This document shows positions 37,573 through 47,214 of a DNA stretch of 64,000 nucleotides, in pieces. The stretch is from an uncultured Porphyromonadaceae bacterium (lineage in GTDB: Bacteria; Bacteroidota; Bacteroidia; Bacteroidales; Muribaculaceae). The position numbers were made by a program, and so were the translations under genes. The notes below the pieces were generated by a model. That model did no database searches. It saw only the letters and a list, made by a program, of their open reading frames with translations, and was not told where the DNA came from. Positions within the stretch are counted from its first letter, which is position 1; every line of letters begins with the position of its first letter. The stretch covers positions 62,001-126,000 of the forward strand of contig CAMWMD010000001.1 of NCBI GenBank assembly GCA_947175265.1, read 5' to 3'.

Positions 37573-37604
37573 CAAATTTATGCAAATTTTCCAAGATGAG
37601 CAAA
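37573..37604 (-). promoter_or_regulatory. Promoter of the ilvDBNC operon
   Basis: On the minus strand TTTG (37601-37604), a 20-base spacer, TAAATTTG followed by C (37573-37580): a complete Bacteroidetes consensus promoter. Confidence 0.78.
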
Positions 37605-37644
37605 TAAATCGTCTTGTTTTTAGGGATATTGATAGTTATGAAAA

Positions 37645-37677
37645 GAAAATACGGAGATTCGTAGCGAACCTCCGTAT
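37645..37677 (-). terminator. Terminator of asnA
   Basis: Stem ATACGGAGGTTCG / CGAATCTCCGTAT (one mismatch, read on the minus strand) with a three-base loop, followed by TTTCTTTT. Confidence 0.78.
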
Positions 37678-37705
37678 ATAAAATGAATAAATATCGAGTC
37701 TATCG

Positions 37706-38740
37706 TCACATGAGATTCATGCCGGCATCCTTGCAGGCCTTAATCTGGTCTTCCGGCCAAATAGAAGCCTGTACCTCACCGATATGCGCTTTCTGCAGCA
37801 GGAACATTGCGAGCCGGCTCTGACCGATTCCTCCGCCGATGGAGTAGGGGAGTTCTCCATTGAGGAGTCGCCGGTGGAATTCAAGTTTTGATCTTTCCTC
37901 GCAGCCTCTTATCTTCAACTGTTTAGCTAGCGATTCGGGGCTGACGCGAATACCCATTGATGACAATTCAAAGGAGCGGCCGAGTACGGAATCCCATACC
38001 AAAATATCGCCGTTAAGTCCGAGGAATCCGTCTTCATTAATTGAAGACCAGTCATCGTAGTCGGGGGCGCGTCCGTCGTGAGGCTCACCGTTGGATAGTG
38101 GAGCACCGATACCGATAAGAAAAACAGCACCATATTTCTTGGTTGCTTCAGCCTCCCTTTCCGCGGGAGAAAGGTCGGGATATTGGTCAAGGAGTTCCTG
38201 ACTGTGAATGAAGGTTATATCTTCCGGAAGTCTTGGCGTGATGTGAGGGAACTGGCGGAAAACATCATTCTCGGTCTCACGAATCGCCTGATATATTTTT
38301 TTGACAGTATCTTTCAGATAATTAAGATTCCTGTCTTCCTCATTAATGGTCTTTTCCCAATCCCACTGGTCGACATACAGAGAATGGAGATTATCAAGTT
38401 CTTCATCCGCACGGATAGCGTTCATATCTGTGTAGAGTCCGTACCCGGGAGCTATACCGTAAGCACCGAGTTTTGCTCTTTTCCATTTGGCAAGAGAATG
38501 GACCACTTCCGCCTTTCTTTCGCCAAGAGCCTTGACGGGGAATGAAACGGGACGCTCCACTCCGTTGAGATCATCGTTAAGACCTGTTCCGGAGAGGACA
38601 AAGAGAGGTGCCGTCACACGTCGCAGTCCCAAAGCGTCGGAAAGACGTCTCTGAAACTCTGACTTTATCATTTTAATAGCCACCTCGGTAGTCTCAGGCA
38701 GTAATTTCTGCTTGTATTTTGGAGGAATGATAAGACTCAT
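37706..38740 (-). CDS. asnA: Aspartate--ammonia ligase
   Basis: Ammonia-dependent asparagine synthetase related to class II tRNA synthetases. The N-terminus SLIIPPKYKQKLLPETTEVAIKMIKSEF and the C-terminal GGGIGQSRLAMFLLQKAHIGEVQ (seen in the sequence) are characteristic of AsnA. 344 residues, normal length. A single-gene unit with a consensus promoter and its own terminator, immediately upstream of the ilv promoter. Confidence 0.96.
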   Translation of the reverse strand: MSLIIPPKYKQKLLPETTEVAIKMIKSEFQRRLSDALGLRRVTAPLFVLSGTGLNDDLNGVERPVSFPVKALGERKAEVVHSLAKWKRAKLGAYGIAPGYGLYTDMNAIRADEELDNLHSLYVDQWDWEKTINEEDRNLNYLKDTVKKIYQAIRETENDVFRQFPHITPRLPEDITFIHSQELLDQYPDLSPAEREAEATKKYGAVFLIGIGAPLSNGEPHDGRAPDYDDWSSINEDGFLGLNGDILVWDSVLGRSFELSSMGIRVSPESLAKQLKIRGCEERSKLEFHRRLLNGELPYSIGGGIGQSRLAMFLLQKAHIGEVQASIWPEDQIKACKDAGMNLM

Positions 38741-38779
38741 TAGAGATTAATTTATTAGTTGAAATGAATTTTTACGGTG

Positions 38780-38810
38780 CAAAGTTAATAACAATATTTC
38801 ATAAATCAAA
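38780..38810 (-). promoter_or_regulatory. Promoter of asnA
   Basis: On the minus strand TTTG (38807-38810), a 19-base spacer, TAACTTTG followed by C (38780-38787), 39 bases before the start codon. Confidence 0.78.
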
Positions 38811-38924
38811 CATTTTATAAATTAATGCAAAAAAATGATAAATAAATTGATATGTATGTGACAAATTTATTGAAAATTAAGAAGAGGCGGTTTTTGTGTA
38901 AAATCTGAAATTTGACAATGTGAA

Positions 38925-38956
38925 TTTGGTGGTTTGAAAATGAATTATTAATTTCG
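38925..38956 (+). promoter_or_regulatory. Promoter of the btu operon
   Basis: TTTG (38925-38928), a 20-base spacer, TAATTTCG (38949-38956), one mismatch in the -7 box. It would start RNA near 38963, at the 5' edge of the riboswitch. Confidence 0.6.
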
Positions 38957-38961
38957 CAGCG

Positions 38962-39060
38962 GTAAAGCAGCATACATTGAATAGGGTGCGAATCCCTTAC
39001 AGTCCCGCTACGGTAAAAGTCCGACCTCTGTATGCTCTCCTATCCAATTAGGGAATTTAA
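38962..39060 (+). promoter_or_regulatory. Cobalamin riboswitch
   Basis: The core shows GAATAGGGTGCGAATCCC, then ACAGTCCCGCTACGGTAA, then GTCCGACCTCTG, corresponding to the conserved J6/3 and B12-box parts of the cobalamin riboswitch. A closing stem GCATACA / TGTATGC brackets the core (about 38970 and 39029). A small CCTA/TAGG pairing near the btuB start may be the expression-platform switch. Binding of B12 would reduce btuB expression; this direction is known for the family. Exact edges are estimated. Confidence 0.9.
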
Positions 39061-39087
39061 CAACAAAACAATTGCTTTTCTTCGAGG

Positions 39088-41106
39088 ATGAGAAAACAGG
39101 CAATAATAGCATCTATATGCTTTGCAACTATCACCTCGGCTCATAATACTGAGGTTTCTTTTTGTTCGGAAGTCAGTGAACGTCCGGACTCGTTGACTGT
39201 GCTTCAAGAAGTCGAGGTGACAGAGCGGAAAGAAAGCAAATCGGTCACTTCAGCGGTGCCCTTCCAGAAAATTGATGCTGAGAGAATCAAGCATGAGGGA
39301 GTGACGGATATTTCCGATGCCATGCGTCGACTTGCCGGAGTGAATATCCGTGATTACGGAGGGGCCGGTGGAATGAAGACTGTCTCCGTAAGGGGATTGG
39401 GAGCATCGCATACAGGAGTGGTCTATGACGGAGTCTCTCTGAGTGACAGCCAGACAGGCGAGATTGACCTTTCCCGATATACACTTGACAATCTACGAAG
39501 CATCTCTCTCTATTCAGGAGAAAATGATGACATTTTTATTCCGGCGAGGGCTGCCTCATCATCAGTTTCCCTATTCATAAACACGTTTGACCTGCCGAGT
39601 GTGTTTAATGAAGGTCTTCACACTACGTTCAGGATGAAGACGGGGTCTTTCGGCTACTACAATCCGTTCTTAAGGTGTGATTATAACAAAGACAGGTTGG
39701 CCCTTTCATTTAATGCGGAATATATCCATACACGCAACAACTATCCATTCAAGTTGAGGAACGGGGATTATGTGACAACGGAAAGGAGGGAAAATTCCAT
39801 GATGAATTCATGGAAATGTGAATCCAATATCAGATATAGATTCGGATCATCCTCTATCTCGGGAAAACTTTATTATTATGATAATTCACGGTGTCTGCCC
39901 GGTCCGGTGATTTACTACGTCACGGAGAGTCAAGAACATCTGCGTGATAGGAATTTCTTCGGACAATTGAACTATAAAGGTAGATTAAGTGATAAGATCT
40001 CTCTCTCCGCAATCACCAAATTCAATTGGGGTAACAGCCGATATAATGATGTCGGAGGGCAGTATCCGGGAGGTATGCTTGACAACAACTATATCCAGAG
40101 GGAGGCCTATGTTACGGCAGCCGTTCTGTATCTCCCCAAACACGGCTTTAGTCTTGATTATTCCTTTGATTGGTATTGGAACAACCTGACGACAAACAGC
40201 GATTCGAAGGGGAAAATTGGTCCTTACAGGAACAGTGTGCTTCAGTCGTTGGCCTTCAAGTATTCCGTAGGCCGTTTCTCAGTACTTGCAAGACTTCTTT
40301 ATTCCCTATACTTGAACGGGGCGAAGAATGGAGAGGCAGGAAAAGACGAGAGCAGATTGTCTCCCTCGTTGAATATTTCGTATAGGGTTTCAGATGACAT
40401 TCCTTTATACGTCAGGGCATCTTATAAGAATATTTTCCGTGTCCCGACTTTCAATGAGGCATATTTTGACAATTACGGAAGTCTGAATCTTGAACCTGAG
40501 ATAACCGACCAACTTAATCTCGGCATCACATACTCTTATTCAAATTCAGATATCCTGTCGAATCTCACTCTTACAGCCGACGCCTATTACAACAGGGTGA
40601 CCAATAAGATTGTGGCTTTACCATACAACATGTTCCTTTGGACAATGAGCAATTTGGGAAAGGTCAGGATTTTAGGGTTGGAAACCAATCTTTCAGCAAC
40701 AGTGGAGCTTACAAGTAAACAAAAGATTTTGTTAACCGGCACCTACAGTCTACAGGATGCGAGAACCCGCACAAGCCGTGATATGAGTGACTGGAACAAT
40801 CAGGTGGCATACACACCGGTCAATTCCGGCTCCTTTTCCCTCTCCTGGCTGAATCCATGGGTAGATACATCTATCCATACAATAGGGTGCGGAAGCCGAT
40901 ATACGACCAACAAAGGTATCTCGGAAACGAGACTTAGCGGTTATTTCGACACAGGGATAACCCTATCACATCTCTTTAGATTAAGGAAATGCAGCATCGA
41001 GTGCAGGGGAGATGTCATGAATATTTTCAATAAGCAATATGAGATAGTGGCCCGCTATCCTATGCCGGGAAGGGCATGGAAAATAGGGCTTACTTTGGAA
41101 TTCTAA
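39088..41106 (+). CDS. btuB: TonB-dependent outer-membrane receptor, cobalamin (BtuB-like)
   Basis: A 672-residue outer-membrane barrel. A signal peptide is followed by the plug (about 50-165, with DISDAMRRLAGVNIRDYGGAGGMKTVSVRGLG) and the beta-barrel, ending in the terminal aromatic signal LTLEF. Cobalamin specificity rests on the riboswitch immediately upstream and the btuG, btuF and btuC genes downstream rather than on a motif. No carboxypeptidase-like extension precedes the plug, so it is not a SusC protein. Confidence 0.92.
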   Translation: MRKQAIIASICFATITSAHNTEVSFCSEVSERPDSLTVLQEVEVTERKESKSVTSAVPFQKIDAERIKHEGVTDISDAMRRLAGVNIRDYGGAGGMKTVSVRGLGASHTGVVYDGVSLSDSQTGEIDLSRYTLDNLRSISLYSGENDDIFIPARAASSSVSLFINTFDLPSVFNEGLHTTFRMKTGSFGYYNPFLRCDYNKDRLALSFNAEYIHTRNNYPFKLRNGDYVTTERRENSMMNSWKCESNIRYRFGSSSISGKLYYYDNSRCLPGPVIYYVTESQEHLRDRNFFGQLNYKGRLSDKISLSAITKFNWGNSRYNDVGGQYPGGMLDNNYIQREAYVTAAVLYLPKHGFSLDYSFDWYWNNLTTNSDSKGKIGPYRNSVLQSLAFKYSVGRFSVLARLLYSLYLNGAKNGEAGKDESRLSPSLNISYRVSDDIPLYVRASYKNIFRVPTFNEAYFDNYGSLNLEPEITDQLNLGITYSYSNSDILSNLTLTADAYYNRVTNKIVALPYNMFLWTMSNLGKVRILGLETNLSATVELTSKQKILLTGTYSLQDARTRTSRDMSDWNNQVAYTPVNSGSFSLSWLNPWVDTSIHTIGCGSRYTTNKGISETRLSGYFDTGITLSHLFRLRKCSIECRGDVMNIFNKQYEIVARYPMPGRAWKIGLTLEF

Positions 41107-41125
41107 ATTAAAATCCATATAAGAG

Positions 41126-42235
41126 ATGATTAAAAAATTTCTGGTTTGCTCGGTTGCCGCAATAACGTTCGGAGCATTTGTTTCCTGTGACGACAATGAA
41201 AAAGAAGGGGATAAAATCGAGAAAGATGTTTTTCCCGTGATTTCGAAAGCAAATCCTGAGGCCTACATACTCACGCAGGGAAATTATTACAGTAAGATCG
41301 AGGGTGGTCTCAACGTCGTGGATCTGACCGAGTCAACATTAATGAGCAAGGTTTTCAGCACCGTCAACCGCCGAAGCCTCGGAGCGACACCACAATGCGG
41401 AGTTGCTTACGGAGGGAAAATCTACATAGGTATGTATGAATCGAATACGATAGAGGTAGTCGACAGATACACTTTTGAGAGTGTCGCCCAGATTTCTCTC
41501 GCAGGCTCTACAGAGGGACAGCAGCCCCGGTATATGGTAGCGCAGGGTGGAAAAGTATATGTATCAATGTTTGACGGATACGTGGCTCGTCTTGACACAC
41601 TGACACGAAGGATAGACGCATCCGTGAAGGTAGGTCCGAATCCGGAAAAAATCTGTATCCATAAAGGGAAGATATATGTGCCCAATTCTGACGGTATGAA
41701 CTATGAAAACGATTATAAGAATGGCACTACGGTATCTGTGGTAAGTCTGTCGCCATTTGCGGTAGAGAAGACATTGACGGTTCCCCTTAATCCGGGCAAC
41801 TGTGTGAGTGCCGGAAATAATGTGTTCGTACTCTGCAAAGGGAATTACAAAGAAATTCCCTCTAAGGTTTACAGGATTGAGGAAGATGGAAACACGACCG
41901 AGATAGCATCCGGAAATATGATTACGGCTGACGGGGACAAGGTCTATATTGTAGATGCTCACTGGGACGGAAGCGGCAATATCTACCATGTCTATGATGC
42001 GACGGCGCATAGACTGGGCACATTGGATGTCAGAGGGGTGGATTATCCCAACGGAATAGCAGTCAGCAGTCAGTACGACAGAATTATAATTTCCTCAAAC
42101 GTATGGGGCGACGGAATGCCGGCCTACGATCTTCCGGGTTATATAATGGAATACAAGACCGACTGCACATTTATAAAGAGATATGAGTCAGGTGTAGGAG
42201 AGGCATCGATATTCTTCAGTGTCCCCCTTGACTGA
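41126..42235 (+). CDS. btuG: BtuG-like surface beta-propeller lipoprotein
   Basis: A 369-residue lipoprotein (signal ending AFVSC, lipidated Cys near residue 21, followed by Asp/Glu/Lys residues typical of surface export in Bacteroidetes). The rest is a YncE/DUF5074-type seven-bladed propeller with repeated strands such as YGGKIYIGMYESNTIEVVDR and AQGGKVYVSMFDGYVARLD. In Bacteroides, BtuG caps BtuB and captures cobalamin, including from host intrinsic factor (established for B. thetaiotaomicron). The gene lies 19 bases after btuB. Identity as BtuG is inferred from fold and position. Confidence 0.82.
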   Translation: MIKKFLVCSVAAITFGAFVSCDDNEKEGDKIEKDVFPVISKANPEAYILTQGNYYSKIEGGLNVVDLTESTLMSKVFSTVNRRSLGATPQCGVAYGGKIYIGMYESNTIEVVDRYTFESVAQISLAGSTEGQQPRYMVAQGGKVYVSMFDGYVARLDTLTRRIDASVKVGPNPEKICIHKGKIYVPNSDGMNYENDYKNGTTVSVVSLSPFAVEKTLTVPLNPGNCVSAGNNVFVLCKGNYKEIPSKVYRIEEDGNTTEIASGNMITADGDKVYIVDAHWDGSGNIYHVYDATAHRLGTLDVRGVDYPNGIAVSSQYDRIIISSNVWGDGMPAYDLPGYIMEYKTDCTFIKRYESGVGEASIFFSVPLD

Positions 42236-42258
42236 AATCAAAGTAAACTTTCCGGTTT

Positions 42259-43404
42259 ATGAGATTACTTAATGCTTTGATAATTATCATGGGTCTACTC
42301 GCCTCCACCGGTGTCATGCAGTCATGCACGACATCGGGGAGCGGGCAGGAATCCCATGGAAATACTGTTGAAATAAAGTATTCGAAGAATCTGAGTATAG
42401 AGGAATTTGATGGGTATACCAAGGTAATCATTCGAAATCCTTGGGATACCTCGAAGACTCTTCAGAAATTGGTTCTTCTGGAGGAGGGTGTCGGGATAGA
42501 CCGTACGCTGTTTAACGGGGGAGAGGAAGTGATAACAGTTCCTCTTAAGAAGTCGGTGGTTTTCTCTGCAATACACAATTCCTTAATCAAAGAGTTGGGA
42601 GAACCGGGGGCTGTTGTCGGGATATGTGATGTTGACTACATCAAAGAGCCGGAAGTACAGGAAATGATCCGGTCGGGCAACCTTGCGGATTGCGGAAACA
42701 GCATGGCTCCCAATATCGAGAAGATAATAAGTCTTGATCCCGACGCAACTCTGCTTTCACCTTACGAAACCGGAGGAATGGAGGATAAACTGAGGAAAGT
42801 AGGTATTCCGATAGTGGAATGCGCCGACTATATGGAGTCGACACCCCTCGGAAGGGCTGAATGGGTGAAATTTTTCGGCCGTCTTTACGGAAAGGAGAGG
42901 GAAGCCGATTCATTATTTAAGGAGACTGAGAGGAAATACCTCACATTGTCCGGCGAGGCGCGGAAGAGTGGGACTCGTCCTAAAATATTATTTGATCGAC
43001 TCTATGGTGGCGTTTGGAGTGTCCCCGGAGGGAGGTCAACAATCGGCAGATTGATAAATGATGCGGCAGGAACGAATCCCTTCGGGAAAGAAGAAAAGGC
43101 CGGAAGCCTAAATCTCAGTGGTGAGCAGGTGCTTTATGAAGCGGGAGACTCCGATTTCTGGTTCATACGCTACGCCGGCTCCGACTTGACAAAAGATGCG
43201 CTCATTAAGGATAAACAACTTTACGGTGAGTTCAAGGCTTATAAGGATGGGAAAATCTACTTCAGCGATACCACAACATCAGGGATATTTGAAGATTTTG
43301 CATTTCATCCCGATTTACTGTTAGGCCAACTGATAGAGATTATTCATCCGGAACTGAACATTAAATGTGAGAAGGAGTATTTCAACTTACTTCCGGAAAG
43401 ATAA
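42259..43404 (+). CDS. btuF: Cobalamin ABC transporter substrate-binding lipoprotein
   Basis: A 381-residue class III binding protein for periplasmic B12 delivery to the permease. The signal ends in VMQSC, predicting lipid attachment. The two-lobed TroA/BtuF fold is marked by SVVFSAIHNSLIKELG, by DPDATLLSPYETGGMEDKLRKVGIPIVE, and by a C-terminal lobe with AGTNPFGKEEKAGSLNLS. It lies 23 bases after btuG and four bases before btuC. Confidence 0.88.
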   Translation: MRLLNALIIIMGLLASTGVMQSCTTSGSGQESHGNTVEIKYSKNLSIEEFDGYTKVIIRNPWDTSKTLQKLVLLEEGVGIDRTLFNGGEEVITVPLKKSVVFSAIHNSLIKELGEPGAVVGICDVDYIKEPEVQEMIRSGNLADCGNSMAPNIEKIISLDPDATLLSPYETGGMEDKLRKVGIPIVECADYMESTPLGRAEWVKFFGRLYGKEREADSLFKETERKYLTLSGEARKSGTRPKILFDRLYGGVWSVPGGRSTIGRLINDAAGTNPFGKEEKAGSLNLSGEQVLYEAGDSDFWFIRYAGSDLTKDALIKDKQLYGEFKAYKDGKIYFSDTTTSGIFEDFAFHPDLLLGQLIEIIHPELNIKCEKEYFNLLPER

Positions 43405-43408
43405 TGAT

Positions 43409-44410
43409 ATGAAGAATAAATTCCGTTTCCTGCTTCTCGTGGTATTGACTTTAATCCTTTTCGGGTTGAATATCTTCTTCGGTGCAGTGGATATTCCTTT
43501 CGAAGATGTGATTAAAGTCATTACGGGAAAAGGGAATGTAAGCCGTTCCGTATCCTTCATTATAGTAGGCAGCCGAATCCCCGAGGCTGTCACGGCGATG
43601 TTGGCCGGCAGTTCACTCGCAGTATCCGGCCTTTTGCTTCAGACAGCGTTCAGGAATCCGCTTGCTGGGCCTACGATACTTGGTGTCAGTTCGGGAGCAA
43701 GTCTTGGAGTGGCATTGGTGATGCTTCTACTCGGAGGTAGCATTACAATCGGAAGTTCTGTCATGGGGGGATATTTTGCAGTCGTGGGGGGAGCCCTGTT
43801 GGGAAGTTTTCTGATAATGGGACTCCTGATAATTCTCTCCACATTCATCCGAAGTGACATAATGCTGCTGATTGTAGGGATAATGATAGGGTATCTCACC
43901 TCATCGATAGTGACATTGCTGTCGTCACTTTCAGATGCACAGGGGATAAGGTCGTTTGTGATGTGGGGAATGGGTACGTTCAGCGAAGTCGGCCTCACCC
44001 AACTCCCATTCTTTTCCCTATGCTGCCTTATAGGGTTGGGAATGTCGGTATTATTGTCAAAACCGTTGAATCTGCTATTGCTCGGTGAGAATTATGCCCG
44101 TAATCTCGGGGTAAACATAAAGGTGGTGAGGAATATGCTCCTTCTCTCTACAGGATTGCTCACGGCAATAGTCACCGCATTCTGCGGCCCGATAGGATTC
44201 ATAGGGATAAGTGTGCCACATATTTCAAGACTGGTGTTCAGGATTGACGATCATTTCATCCTTATTCCGGCATCCATGTTCTCAGGTGCCATAATGGGTC
44301 TTGCATGCAGTCTGTTCAGCACATTATTCTCCGGGATAGTCATACCGGTCAATGCACTAACTCCAATTATAGGTGTACCTGTCATTCTGTATGTAATCCT
44401 AAGGAGATAA
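43409..44410 (+). CDS. btuC: FecCD-family ABC permease, cobalamin
   Basis: A 333-residue, roughly ten-helix permease. Characteristic segments are VGSRIPEAVTAMLAGSSLAVSGLLLQTAFRNPLAGPTILGVSSGASLG and GPIGFIGISVPHISRL, both visible here. The ATG at 43409, five bases after the btuF stop, is preferred to the in-frame start at 43367. The expected ATPase btuD does not follow; the next genes are on the other strand. Confidence 0.9.
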   Translation: MKNKFRFLLLVVLTLILFGLNIFFGAVDIPFEDVIKVITGKGNVSRSVSFIIVGSRIPEAVTAMLAGSSLAVSGLLLQTAFRNPLAGPTILGVSSGASLGVALVMLLLGGSITIGSSVMGGYFAVVGGALLGSFLIMGLLIILSTFIRSDIMLLIVGIMIGYLTSSIVTLLSSLSDAQGIRSFVMWGMGTFSEVGLTQLPFFSLCCLIGLGMSVLLSKPLNLLLLGENYARNLGVNIKVVRNMLLLSTGLLTAIVTAFCGPIGFIGISVPHISRLVFRIDDHFILIPASMFSGAIMGLACSLFSTLFSGIVIPVNALTPIIGVPVILYVILRR

Positions 44411-44600
44411 TGGCTTAAAATTTGTAAATTTATTTTGTCGTAGGAATATATTATTAAATAATGTTAAATGTTGGGTAATTTTATATGTTTTATAACATAT
44501 TTTGAAAAATAAATTGTAATTTTGCAATGAGTTTTTCATGGTATTAGATTTTAAGGTTAACAGAAGATTGGTTGTCGGGATGACAATCAATTTTTTTTGC

Positions 44601-45290
44601 TCAATAGCGAAATGATTTTATAATTTCCGAGGTCGCTCCATCGGCCTTAAGTTCTCCGTCAGAAAGAAGAATCGCACGGGGACATAATTCCTTTGCGAGG
44701 GAGAAATCGTGGGTTGCTATAATCACAGTATGTGAAAACGATTTGAGGAGATTTATAAGATTCCGGCGAGCCAACGGGTCAAGATTGGCTGAAGGCTCGT
44801 CAAGGACGAGGATATCAGGCTCCATAGACAGCACGGCAGCGATCGCCGCACTCCTGCGTTGACCACCCGATAACTGAAAAGCGGCTTTGCCGGCGACATC
44901 ACTCAAACCGACTTCTTCCAATGCAGATTCAGTGCGCCTTTTGACCTCGTTTTCCGGCAGCCCCATGTTTCTCGGACCAAAAGCGACATCATCGAAGATG
45001 GTAGGCATGAAAAGCATATCGTCGGGGTTCTGAAACACCATTCCTACACTTCTGCGTATTATTTTCAAGGTTTGGCGGGAGAGGGGTACATCACCTATAT
45101 TCACTTCACCGGCCGAGGGCATCAGGAGTCCGTTGGTCTGTAGAAGGAGGGTTGACTTTCCGGAACCGTTAAGACCGAGCAAAGCAACTTTCTCACCGTG
45201 TGTGACAGTGAATGAAATATTTTTCAGCGCCCGATGACCATCGGGATATGTGAAGGATACATCAGAGAATTTTATGAAATGATGACTCAT
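44601..45290 (-). CDS. cbiO: Cobalt ECF transporter ATPase CbiO
   Basis: A 229-residue ATPase from the ATG at 45290; a longer frame to 45410 would run back over cbiQ and is rejected. Walker A GLNGSGKSTL, signature LSGGQRRSAAI, Walker B LVLDEPSANLDP and switch histidine IATHDF are present. It powers the cobalt importer together with CbiQ and CbiM. It lies 11 bases downstream of cbiQ. Confidence 0.92.
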   Translation of the reverse strand: MSHHFIKFSDVSFTYPDGHRALKNISFTVTHGEKVALLGLNGSGKSTLLLQTNGLLMPSAGEVNIGDVPLSRQTLKIIRRSVGMVFQNPDDMLFMPTIFDDVAFGPRNMGLPENEVKRRTESALEEVGLSDVAGKAAFQLSGGQRRSAAIAAVLSMEPDILVLDEPSANLDPLARRNLINLLKSFSHTVIIATHDFSLAKELCPRAILLSDGELKADGATSEIIKSFRY

Positions 45291-45301
45291 ATAAAAAATA
45301 T

Positions 45302-46090
45302 TTACATACGGTGAGAAAATTGAAGGAAAAGGCGGGAAAGATCGTAAAAGCGGAGAAAGGCTATTGCCGCAACCCAACCTATTGCCCAAAGCCAGGATGA
45401 AATGGTCCATTTGAGGTGAGATCCGAGCGGAAGGACCCCTTCAAAACCTCTCGCTTTCATCGCTTGGTGTATGCGTTTTGCTCTATTGGTGGAGCGTATC
45501 ATAAGGAGTCCGACAAAACGTGCCCATTCCTTGATGGGGTAGTTGCTTCTCCCATATCCTCTCGCCTCCCTCGCTCTTTTCATGACGATTGCCTCCCCGG
45601 CGATAATTATGATATACCTATAAGTCAAAAGCATCTGTGTGGTCAATATGGATGGTATTCCCAATCGGGAAAAGGAGTTGAACACATTGATGAGACCTGT
45701 ATTCATAATAAGTATTATCAAAGCTTGGAATGACAGAAGTCCCCTTAAAATAATTGACACAAGACTCAGCCAACCTTTACTTATAACCATGCCTTGATAT
45801 ACGAAAGCAGTCTCAGTGTCTAAAATAGGATTGAATATGCCGATAACGACAACAAGAGGGAGAATCCAAAGAGATCTCAACAGAACTTTCAGGAACCCGA
45901 TGCCGGTTATTTCCGAGGCCATGATAGGATAGGCGCCCAGCCATATTAATTTTTGAGGCTGAAATATAGGAATGGTAAGGACGGCAACAAGATAAATAAT
46001 CGTGACGAGAAGCATTGCGGGCGCGGCAGTAAAAGCGCTACCGGCCATGCCTTCGTTTCTTATCTTCAGATATATTCTTTCTAAATCCAC
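45302..46090 (-). CDS. cbiQ: ECF transporter transmembrane subunit CbiQ
   Basis: A 262-residue T-component with five to six helices and the coupling region MKRAREARGYGRSNYPIKEWARFVG and HQAMKARGFEG, the ARG signatures that contact the ATPase. The start is a GTG at 46090; the first ATG (46048) would also spare the first helix, so the start is uncertain. A 21-bp tandem duplication lies between it and cbiM. Confidence 0.9.
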   Translation of the reverse strand: MDLERIYLKIRNEGMAGSAFTAAPAMLLVTIIYLVAVLTIPIFQPQKLIWLGAYPIMASEITGIGFLKVLLRSLWILPLVVVIGIFNPILDTETAFVYQGMVISKGWLSLVSIILRGLLSFQALIILIMNTGLINVFNSFSRLGIPSILTTQMLLTYRYIIIIAGEAIVMKRAREARGYGRSNYPIKEWARFVGLLMIRSTNRAKRIHQAMKARGFEGVLPLGSHLKWTISSWLWAIGWVAAIAFLRFYDLSRLFLQFSHRM

Positions 46091-46093
46091 TTA

Positions 46094-46135
46094 TTTCAAA
46101 TGAGTTCAAGAGTCTTTCAAATGAGTTCAGGAGTC
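46094..46135. repeat. 21-bp tandem duplication at the cbiM stop
   Basis: Two adjacent 21-base units (46094-46114 and 46115-46135) differing at one base; each contains CAAATGAGTTCA. The second unit includes the cbiM stop codon. Confidence 0.9.
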
Positions 46136-47086
46136 GAAATATTTCCTTTTCCTATTTCTGAAAAGGATTGCGCAGATTCCCCACAACAGAGACATCACGA
46201 TAAGGCCTCCGAATATTCCGGCAAGAGTAGAGTCATAATCGGGCATCAAAGCTGTAGGGGGTGCTACCGCTTCCTCAAGTTCAGGGTTTCCGGTGATTTT
46301 TTCTATCGACCATTCAAGGCCGTCGGGGTTTTCCGAAGCCAACCATGTGAATCCTGTGGCCATTATAAGGGCTGCAATTCCAAACCCGATGATAATTTTC
46401 TTAAAATTCTTATTGCCTGATTTCGGCCCACGCCTCTCGGAAGAGGGGGAGGAATAGAGGAGGGTAGGCTGATACGAGTCCACGAAACAAAGTATCGCTG
46501 CGGTTGCAATTCCTTCACAAAGTCCTATAGCAAGGTGAATTGCCGTCATCATTCCAAGGAATGTTGCGGTTGACAATGCCGTGACTCCCGAAAGTTCAGT
46601 CTCAAGCGTCACGAGCACCGCTCCTACCTCGAGGCTGAAAACAGAAGCCACAATGGACGCTGCTATGAGGCGTGTTCTCGTCATTTTGCTTCCCGCTATA
46701 GGTCTGAAAACGAGAGGGTATGCAAGGAGGCAACTTACGGCCGCCATATTTATCAAGTTGCATCCGAGAGCCAGGAGACCACCATCGGCAAAAATTAGGC
46801 ACTGAATGATCAGCACCGAGGATAGGGTTATGAATGCAGCCCAAGGGCCCAAAATAGCAGATAGGAGTATGCCACCGATGATATGTCCGCTTGACCCCGT
46901 ACCCGGGATTGCGAAATTGATCATCTGTGCAGCAAATACGAAGGCACCCATCACTCCCATAAGGGGGACAATATCTTCCCTACCGTATTCCTTGACTTTC
47001 TTTGAGGCTATTGAGATTAGTGCTATAGCCGCCACACCGGCTGTAAGGGCTACGGGGGGCGACACAAGCGCGTCAGCCATGTGCAT
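46127..47086 (-). CDS. cbiM: Cobalt ECF substrate-binding subunit CbiM fused to a CbiN-like PDGLE tail
   Basis: A 319-residue S-component. The N-terminal MHMADALVSPPVALTAG carries the Met1-His2-Met3 metal site; six to seven helices follow (PGTGSSGHIIGGILLSAILGPW is typical). Residues about 225-319 form a separate domain with ASENPDGLEWSIEKITG, the PDGLE motif of the CbiN-type accessory subunit. This fused form is a known arrangement. Cobalt rather than nickel is inferred from the convergent B12 operon. Confidence 0.9.
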   Translation of the reverse strand: MHMADALVSPPVALTAGVAAIALISIASKKVKEYGREDIVPLMGVMGAFVFAAQMINFAIPGTGSSGHIIGGILLSAILGPWAAFITLSSVLIIQCLIFADGGLLALGCNLINMAAVSCLLAYPLVFRPIAGSKMTRTRLIAASIVASVFSLEVGAVLVTLETELSGVTALSTATFLGMMTAIHLAIGLCEGIATAAILCFVDSYQPTLLYSSPSSERRGPKSGNKNFKKIIIGFGIAALIMATGFTWLASENPDGLEWSIEKITGNPELEEAVAPPTALMPDYDSTLAGIFGGLIVMSLLWGICAILFRNRKRKYFDS

Positions 47087-47214
47087 GGTTAAAAATTTTT
47101 AGGTTAATATAGAGAATACCGTCTTTTCAGAGACATGGGGGTGAGGAGAATTTGTCGGCAGTGTTAAAACACCCGAATGTAAGGAAAAGTTGCGTGGTTT
47201 CACGGGTCGGGTCA

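Noticed and set aside
45291-45410. Forty-residue N-terminal extension of cbiO
   Set aside because: It overlaps the cbiQ coding end in another frame and is unlike the family; the ATG at 45290 starts exactly before the ATPase domain.
47087-47214. Possible second cobalamin or metal riboswitch before cbiM
   Set aside because: On the minus strand I could not find the B12 box or the AATAGGG segment, nor a nickel/cobalt riboswitch core; only weak short inverted repeats.
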